From: Bacteroidota bacterium
GTDB taxonomy: Bacteria; Bacteroidota; Bacteroidia; Bacteroidales; F082
Direction: 5' to 3'
Assembly (NCBI GenBank): GCA_016845105.1
Contig: JAERTF010000161.1
Span: forward strand, 1 to 47,053
DNA: 47,053 bases
Part shown: one piece after another, positions 42,514-47,053 of the stretch
Position numbering within the stretch: the first letter of the stretch is position 1
Layout: each line of letters begins with the position of its first letter
Position numbers and translations under genes: made by a program
Notes under the pieces: model-generated
Told to the model about the DNA's origin: nothing
The model's database searches: none
Seen by the model: only the letters and a program-made list of their open reading frames with translations

Positions 42514-43968
42514 CTATAAACTAAATATGAGATTATCATCAATCTCCCGATTAAGAAAGTCTTCCTTGGTTGTAACAGGGTGGTTTTTAATTTCATCAGG
42601 TATAGTGTTGGTACTAAGCTCCGTGAAATCACTTATGTTATTTGTTATTCCGGGTAACTTTAGGCTTACTCGTCTGCTATATCTTTGTAGTGCATAAACT
42701 CCATCATGTGGTTGACCTGAATAATCATCGAGTACGGAGCCAGGTGACATAATTCTTGTAACGCCTGCCTGAATTAAGGCCTCACTAATCGATGCAAGTT
42801 CGTTTATATTACAAAATAAACTTGCTGTTTGTAAATATGTTCTTAAGGGTTCAAGCGTTTTCACGATTTGATTAACAGGTAGAGCTTTTATCCAGATTGT
42901 TCTGTATAAAGGCGATGGGCGTAGCCCTGATTTATAATCTACTAATATTCGCCAAGAATTATTTTTATCTTCAATTAATTTTGATTCGCTAAGTGCTTCT
43001 CCTGTTTTAACAAGGCTAGCTATTGTAGTTATTTCGGCTGCCTCTTGTAAATTTGGAGTTTTAGGAACTATTTCTTTTGAAACTTTTGTAAGTATTGTAG
43101 CAAATTCATTGGCAAAAGAAACGAGCTCTTCTTTATCATCTGTTTCGATATACAGGCATTGTGGACTTGAACAAGCCTGTTGTTCTATGATACAAATGTC
43201 CCAGGCAATTTTTTGGAGAATATCTTTGTTATTCTTCTGACTATTAGCTAGGTATGAAAAACTAATTTTATGACCCCATTCAATTATCCTTGCGTTTTTT
43301 GGAGCATCACTTTTAATCGATTCTATTGATTCTTCTCCACCCCATGCGGCAATTCCATTTGCATGAGAATACAATAGTGATAATAACTCTTTATGTTTTG
43401 AGGATATTTGAAAAGCGTATACAAATTTCTTCAGAGTTTTGCTCTTATCTTCATCAACAAGAGCTTTTAGGAATAATTGAGGAAAATTACTGTTTTTGCT
43501 TGAGTTTTTTAGGATATTAATATTACCAGACATCATACCTTCTAGCATGCTTAATGGAGCTACAGTTGGAGCATTTCCTGCCACAATATGTAATAATACT
43601 CCAAGTGGTGCCCAAGCTTCGAAAATATCTACTTTAAAACTTATCCTTTTTAGTACAGTGGGTTCGGTGCTGCCGAGTTCTCGTGTATATTTGGTTTTGA
43701 GGAAATCGATATTCAGAAATCTTGAGATTATATTCAGTGTCTCAGTTGCTTCAACCTCTGTTTGGCCATAATTTACTAAAGATTTGTTCAATTCAGGCAC
43801 TTTTCCTGACTTAATCTTTTTCTCAAGACCACTTGCTGCATTAAATAATGAATTAATATCAAATTTTACAGAAAGGTCGGTTTTTAATATCTCAGGAAGT
43901 TCTTTAAGACTCTTTTCGAGATTAGCTTCACTAATCCATTTACCTCTGAATAGATGTAGTTTTTCCAT
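42514..43968 (-). CDS. LuxC-type acyl-CoA/acyl-protein reductase
   Basis: The 484-residue protein matches the LuxC acyl reductase family. The conserved LGVLLHIVAGNAPTVAPLSMLEGMMSGN (about 122-149) forms the nucleotide-binding and aldehyde-dehydrogenase-like core. AAWGGEESIE (about 207-216) is typical. The probable catalytic Cys266 lies in IEQQACSSPQC, and the C-terminal SPGSVLDDYSGQPHDGVYALQRYSRRV block is conserved. LuxC reduces a fatty acyl thioester to the aldehyde with NADPH. The upstream LuxE-type gene ends two bases before this start, so the two would work together. No luxA, luxB or luxD is present; the aldehyde must have another use. Confidence 0.9.
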   Translation of the reverse strand: MEKLHLFRGKWISEANLEKSLKELPEILKTDLSVKFDINSLFNAASGLEKKIKSGKVPELNKSLVNYGQTEVEATETLNIISRFLNIDFLKTKYTRELGSTEPTVLKRISFKVDIFEAWAPLGVLLHIVAGNAPTVAPLSMLEGMMSGNINILKNSSKNSNFPQLFLKALVDEDKSKTLKKFVYAFQISSKHKELLSLLYSHANGIAAWGGEESIESIKSDAPKNARIIEWGHKISFSYLANSQKNNKDILQKIAWDICIIEQQACSSPQCLYIETDDKEELVSFANEFATILTKVSKEIVPKTPNLQEAAEITTIASLVKTGEALSESKLIEDKNNSWRILVDYKSGLRPSPLYRTIWIKALPVNQIVKTLEPLRTYLQTASLFCNINELASISEALIQAGVTRIMSPGSVLDDYSGQPHDGVYALQRYSRRVSLKLPGITNNISDFTELSTNTIPDEIKNHPVTTKEDFLNREIDDNLIFSL

Positions 43969-43970
43969 AA

Positions 43971-45143
43971 TTAGATATCCTCTTTTTTTAATAACTCTGA
44001 TGCAGAAACTGCACAGCTTTTATTTTTACTAATACCTGCTCTACCAATAATATCAAACCATGGAGTTGATTTACCGCAATCACAGCTTTCGGGAGGATGC
44101 ATTATTGCCATGTCGCCCATTAATACACTTATGGCAGGAACCGAGGTAATATATGGTGTAATGAAAGATAGAAATCCGGGTTTGTCATAGGCTAGTTTTT
44201 TGAGTGTGTAAACATCTCTGATAACAGATCGTGACCATACCGGTATATGTAAATGATGTTGCTCACATTCAATATATGGAACACTATGCTCAACAGCTCC
44301 ATAAGCATCACGACATCTTTTTATGGGTATTCCTAAATTTTTATGTACCATCTCATACAGATTGTTTTTTGGAATTTGTTGGTCAGCATAGCCTTTCCAG
44401 CCTCCTGCAAATAGCACAAGCGAATCAGGATGAAATTTTAAAGGAGATTTTTTCATCTCTACCAATCTTTGTATCACAAAATATACAAATGAGGGAAAGC
44501 CAATAATTCGTATTGGTAGTTTATCCTTTTCAAACCGTCTAAGTGCTTCAACTGCACCAAACGGATCAAATTCATGTTTGTTAGTTCCTGTCGATCTCAA
44601 TAAATAAAATATTTCATTTGCAGGTGCATATTTCGTAAGATATTTTGAAGTATTTGCAGTACCTCTTGTTAATCCTTCAATGGGTTCGTAATTTGAAACA
44701 ATGTAGTTTGCCGGTGTTTTTGAGTACCAGTTATTATACTCATAAACATCATCAACCATTCTACGACCTGCCGCCATAGACCAATGATCAAAAAACATTT
44801 GACTTTTTTGACCCGTTGTACCTGAAGAGGTTAAAGTTATCTCAATATCTTCAATTGGTATTGATGCTGTAGTATGTGTTTTAAAGAAATTTGCATGAAT
44901 CATTGGTAAACTATACAAGTCTTCAATCGAATTGATACTGTTGATATTGAATCTGTTATTATCCAATAGAGTTTTGTAGAATCCATTTCTTGTATAATGC
45001 CATAATATTGTTTCTTTCATGGCATCCTTAAAAAGCTCATCGGTTTTTGCAGTGCTCTGATATGGATTCGAGATATTGCATAATTCATTAACCTTTTTTA
45101 AACAATGTTCATCAGGAATTTGTACTATGGATCTATTATACAT
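43971..45143 (-). CDS. LuxE-type acyl-protein synthetase
   Basis: The 390-residue protein belongs to the LuxE branch of adenylate-forming enzymes. The AMP-binding loop is TSSGTTG (105-111). RIIGFPSFVYFVI (about 212-224) and AGGWKG (about 250-255) are present, and the C-terminal KSCAVSASELL carries Cys377, at the place of the acyl-accepting cysteine of LuxE. In luminous bacteria LuxE activates a fatty acid with ATP and passes it through this Cys to LuxC. The gap to luxC is two bases. The presence of the acceptor Cys indicates a working acyl-relay pair rather than a general ligase. Confidence 0.88.
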   Translation of the reverse strand: MYNRSIVQIPDEHCLKKVNELCNISNPYQSTAKTDELFKDAMKETILWHYTRNGFYKTLLDNNRFNINSINSIEDLYSLPMIHANFFKTHTTASIPIEDIEITLTSSGTTGQKSQMFFDHWSMAAGRRMVDDVYEYNNWYSKTPANYIVSNYEPIEGLTRGTANTSKYLTKYAPANEIFYLLRSTGTNKHEFDPFGAVEALRRFEKDKLPIRIIGFPSFVYFVIQRLVEMKKSPLKFHPDSLVLFAGGWKGYADQQIPKNNLYEMVHKNLGIPIKRCRDAYGAVEHSVPYIECEQHHLHIPVWSRSVIRDVYTLKKLAYDKPGFLSFITPYITSVPAISVLMGDMAIMHPPESCDCGKSTPWFDIIGRAGISKNKSCAVSASELLKKEDI

Positions 45144-45165
45144 ATGAGTGTCTATTAATCTCTAA

Positions 45166-46434
45166 TTAAAATCGGTTATCAACTATTCGCAATAATTTTC
45201 CGGTTCTGGAATTGGTTATTAATTCATCAAACTTTACCCAAACAATTTTCAATGGATGGATTTTTCCATTTTGTTCTTCATTAGCAAATATTGGGCGTTC
45301 TTCGATTATTTTGTTGTATAATTGTGAAGATAGATAAGCATTGTTTCCGGGGATGTTTTCAACGCCAATACTTATTGTAAGTTTGTCTTTACCATTTATA
45401 TGGTCTATGATCATTTGATAAGCAGATATATTGTTCTTATTGTACAATGGTGCAACAATTTTCTTTAAATCCTCATAGTAAAATGTTATTGGACCAATTC
45501 TTGCCCCTTCTTCCGATCTGCCCATTATTCTGAATTTACGAAACTTGCTATCTGGTGGACTGGTCCAAATAGCATTATCACCAACAGGATATCGAATTAT
45601 TGGCATAATTAATCGGGAAAGGTTTGTGGTATAAAGTTTACCTTCAATTCCTTCTTCTATTATTGGTTCACCGGTTTTTTCATTAATAATTTCGATGATG
45701 TTGTATCCGTCAAATACCCTATGTTCGTTAAACCCACATGTGCTGTCGGCATAACCAAGCAACCCACCATCAACACTAGCATATCCAACAGAGTGTACTT
45801 CTACGTTATTTATTATTTGGGATAACTTCTTACGTTGATCCTGGTACATTGTCTCGCCACCAAAATAAATCTTTTTAATATTTAAACCTTTAATATTATT
45901 TGAATGTATATACTCTGCCAATAACATTATGGTTGTTGGTGTTGCAAAAATTGTATTTATCCTAAAGTCAATTAAAGTGTGAATAATAAAATCCATTGAT
46001 GCCGATCCTGAAATCGGAAAAGTTAAACAGCTAGCAGAACAACTCTCTATGGCATCGTGCAGAAATATGAAACTACTATAAAGTTCACCGGCATAAAAAA
46101 GGTTAGCTATCCTGTCTCCATCTTTAATACCATTGTTTATAAAATATTGTCCAAAAGTGCTACACATTGTTTCCCACTCAATTTTGGAATAAACAGAGAA
46201 TTTGGGGTTTCCGGTTGTCCCGCCACTTTTAAAAACAATTCCATCCGATAGCTCATTGGTTAGTAGCTGATTGTTAACTATTGTATTATGATTCCAGAAT
46301 TTGTTTTGGTCAACCAATGGAAGGGAAGAAAGATTTAATCCTTTGTCGATTTTTATTTTATGGTAGAGTTTCTTATAAAAAGGAGACAATATTGATGCAA
46401 TTGCAACTATATCATTTAGATTATATGTTTTCAT
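45166..46434 (-). CDS. PaaK-like adenylate-forming enzyme
   Basis: The 422-residue protein is of the phenylacetate-CoA ligase/F390-synthetase type. The phosphate-binding loop is KSGGTTGNPK (69-78), ATPTTIMLLAEYI (about 159-171) follows, and the region VGYASVDGGLLGYAD near 214-228 takes the place of the usual nucleotide-contact motif. A C-terminal mobile domain ends RTGKLLRIVDNRF, with the expected Lys. The substrate is unknown: an aryl or fatty acid could be activated. It begins the operon PaaK-like, LuxE-type, LuxC-type (gap 22 bases to luxE). A 16-bp inverted repeat lies just upstream. A menE-like role is possible but not favoured, because it resembles PaaK more than OSB-CoA ligase. Confidence 0.85.
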   Translation of the reverse strand: MKTYNLNDIVAIASILSPFYKKLYHKIKIDKGLNLSSLPLVDQNKFWNHNTIVNNQLLTNELSDGIVFKSGGTTGNPKFSVYSKIEWETMCSTFGQYFINNGIKDGDRIANLFYAGELYSSFIFLHDAIESCSASCLTFPISGSASMDFIIHTLIDFRINTIFATPTTIMLLAEYIHSNNIKGLNIKKIYFGGETMYQDQRKKLSQIINNVEVHSVGYASVDGGLLGYADSTCGFNEHRVFDGYNIIEIINEKTGEPIIEEGIEGKLYTTNLSRLIMPIIRYPVGDNAIWTSPPDSKFRKFRIMGRSEEGARIGPITFYYEDLKKIVAPLYNKNNISAYQMIIDHINGKDKLTISIGVENIPGNNAYLSSQLYNKIIEERPIFANEEQNGKIHPLKIVWVKFDELITNSRTGKLLRIVDNRF

Positions 46435-46465
46435 ATAGTTCTGTTTTGGTTTATGGAGTTTAAGA

Positions 46466-46520
46466 TTACATAAACAGGTACTATTTCATTTATGAAAAAT
46501 GAAATAGTACCTCTATGTAA
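46466..46520. promoter_or_regulatory. Large two-part inverted repeat upstream of the luxCE-paaK operon
   Basis: A perfect 16-bp inverted repeat (46476-46491, AGGTACTATTTCATTT, with 46497-46512) closes on the five-base loop ATGAA. It is extended by a second 7-bp stem TTACATA/TATGTAA (46466-46472 and 46514-46520). No T run follows on either strand, so it is not a standard terminator. It lies 32 bases from the PaaK-like start and could be an operator, an mRNA leader hairpin or the end of the lipocalin transcript. Confidence 0.6.
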
Positions 46521-46560
46521 ATTATTCCAGGATTCCATTTAGGAGTTGAATTAGAATGGA

Positions 46561-46935
46561 TTACTTCTTCTTTGTATATTCGAAAGTGCCGATGGTCATT
46601 CCATTCATTTTCCAAGTGAGTACGAGCTTGGTATCTGTTAATTCTCCTATAACAAATTCAACTGGAATACCACTCATTGTACCACTTATTTTGTATCCGT
46701 CAAATAAGTATGAATCAAGTTCTTGGGTTGCATCTCCATCATCACAAATTGCTAATTCAGTTAAACTCGATGCTGTAATTGTTAACTGAATTGTACAATC
46801 GTTAAACTTTTCAACGCTTTCCCATACACCGTTTAATTTATCTTGAGTGTAAGTAGAAGGTGAGTCATCATTGTTTTTTTTACAAGATGAAGAGAGAATA
46901 AGGATACAACTTAAGAATAATAATGCTTTTTTCAT
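46561..46935 (-). CDS. Lipocalin-like lipoprotein
   Basis: The 124-residue protein has a lipoprotein signal with lipobox SSSC (Cys18) and a polar linker (KKNNDDSPSTY). A small beta-barrel-like domain follows, starting DKLNGVWESVEKFNDCTIQLT, the G-x-W start common to the lipocalin-like families of Bacteroidota, and ending LTWKMNGMTIGTFEYTKK. It probably sits in a membrane facing the periplasm or outside; its ligand is unknown. It is on the same strand as the PaaK-LuxE-LuxC genes, separated by 126 bases with a strong hairpin, so it is probably its own unit. The final 118 bases to the window edge show no gene I can support. Confidence 0.7.
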   Translation of the reverse strand: MKKALLFLSCILILSSSCKKNNDDSPSTYTQDKLNGVWESVEKFNDCTIQLTITASSLTELAICDDGDATQELDSYLFDGYKISGTMSGIPVEFVIGELTDTKLVLTWKMNGMTIGTFEYTKKK

Positions 46936-47053
46936 GATACTTAGTTTATTAATACCTACTCTATTGGCTTTTCGGCAACCGCCTTATAAAAATATTAATA
47001 TTATTATTTTGTAATTCTTATGGCTAATTTTATTTTGGTTCATAAGTCATCTT

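Noticed and set aside
42514..46434. Bioluminescence (lux) operon
   Set aside because: LuxC- and LuxE-type genes are present, but there is no luxA, luxB or luxD, so light production is not supported.

Overview
The window is a chromosomal segment of an AT-rich member of the Bacteroidota. The evidence is a complete gldKLMN type IX secretion (T9SS) core with a PorP/SprF-family protein, two proteins with C-terminal T9SS type A sorting domains, several short PKD or lipocalin-like lipoproteins, a DUF4468 protein, and repeated matches to the Bacteroidota promoter element TAnnTTTG upstream of genes. The long GldL and the overall gene set suggest a Bacteroidales/Marinilabiliales-like lineage, but this is inference. 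It uses the mevalonate route and makes menaquinone.

Region by region. (1) 1-2350: the end of an integrated phage-like element. It holds the C-terminal part of a protein with family-A-polymerase-like motifs, two small terminase-small-subunit-like proteins, a DUF4468 cargo protein and a small ORF. The element abuts the 3' end of a tRNA-Ala(GGC) gene on the minus strand, the usual kind of integration site. (2) 2583-9755: a PKD lipoprotein overlapping thpR, a PorP/SprF-like gene, then gldK-gldL-gldM-gldN closed by a clear terminator. (3) 9768-19700: housekeeping genes, namely recG, pheT, a receiver-less sigma-54 activator, lptE, a TPR-like protein, secG (followed by a large terminator hairpin), groES and groEL. 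(4) 19772-22407: an L,D-transpeptidase followed by an M15 endopeptidase, the same arrangement as ldtD-mepK of E. coli. (5) 22410-26022: two ClC-CBS proteins of equal length in tandem. (6) 26095-31256: menA, a four-helix-bundle gene set between inverted degenerate repeats, menB, sfsA, then mevalonate kinase and diphosphomevalonate decarboxylase, and an intergenic palindromic repeat. (7) 31365-37094: a LytS-type kinase with an FG-GAP-like sensor, a PKD lipoprotein and two T9SS-exported proteins, one of them a cyclophilin. (8) 37182-42263: menD, menF, a MenI-like thioesterase and a Cache-HAMP histidine kinase in one tight run. (9) 42514-46935: a LuxC-type acyl reductase, a LuxE-type acyl-protein synthetase and a PaaK-like adenylating enzyme, with no luciferase, preceded by a 16-bp perfect inverted repeat and a lipocalin-like lipoprotein.

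How the parts connect. GldKLMN and the PorP-like protein form the export machine that would carry the two sorting-domain proteins encoded 25-30 kb away. Mevalonate genes feed isoprenoids to MenA, which joins them to the naphthoate made by MenF, MenD, MenB and the thioesterase. menC and menE are not recognised in the window. The least explained unit is the luciferase-free luxCE-paaK operon. The most unusual local structure is the repeat-bounded four-helix-bundle cassette that exactly fills the menB-menA gap.
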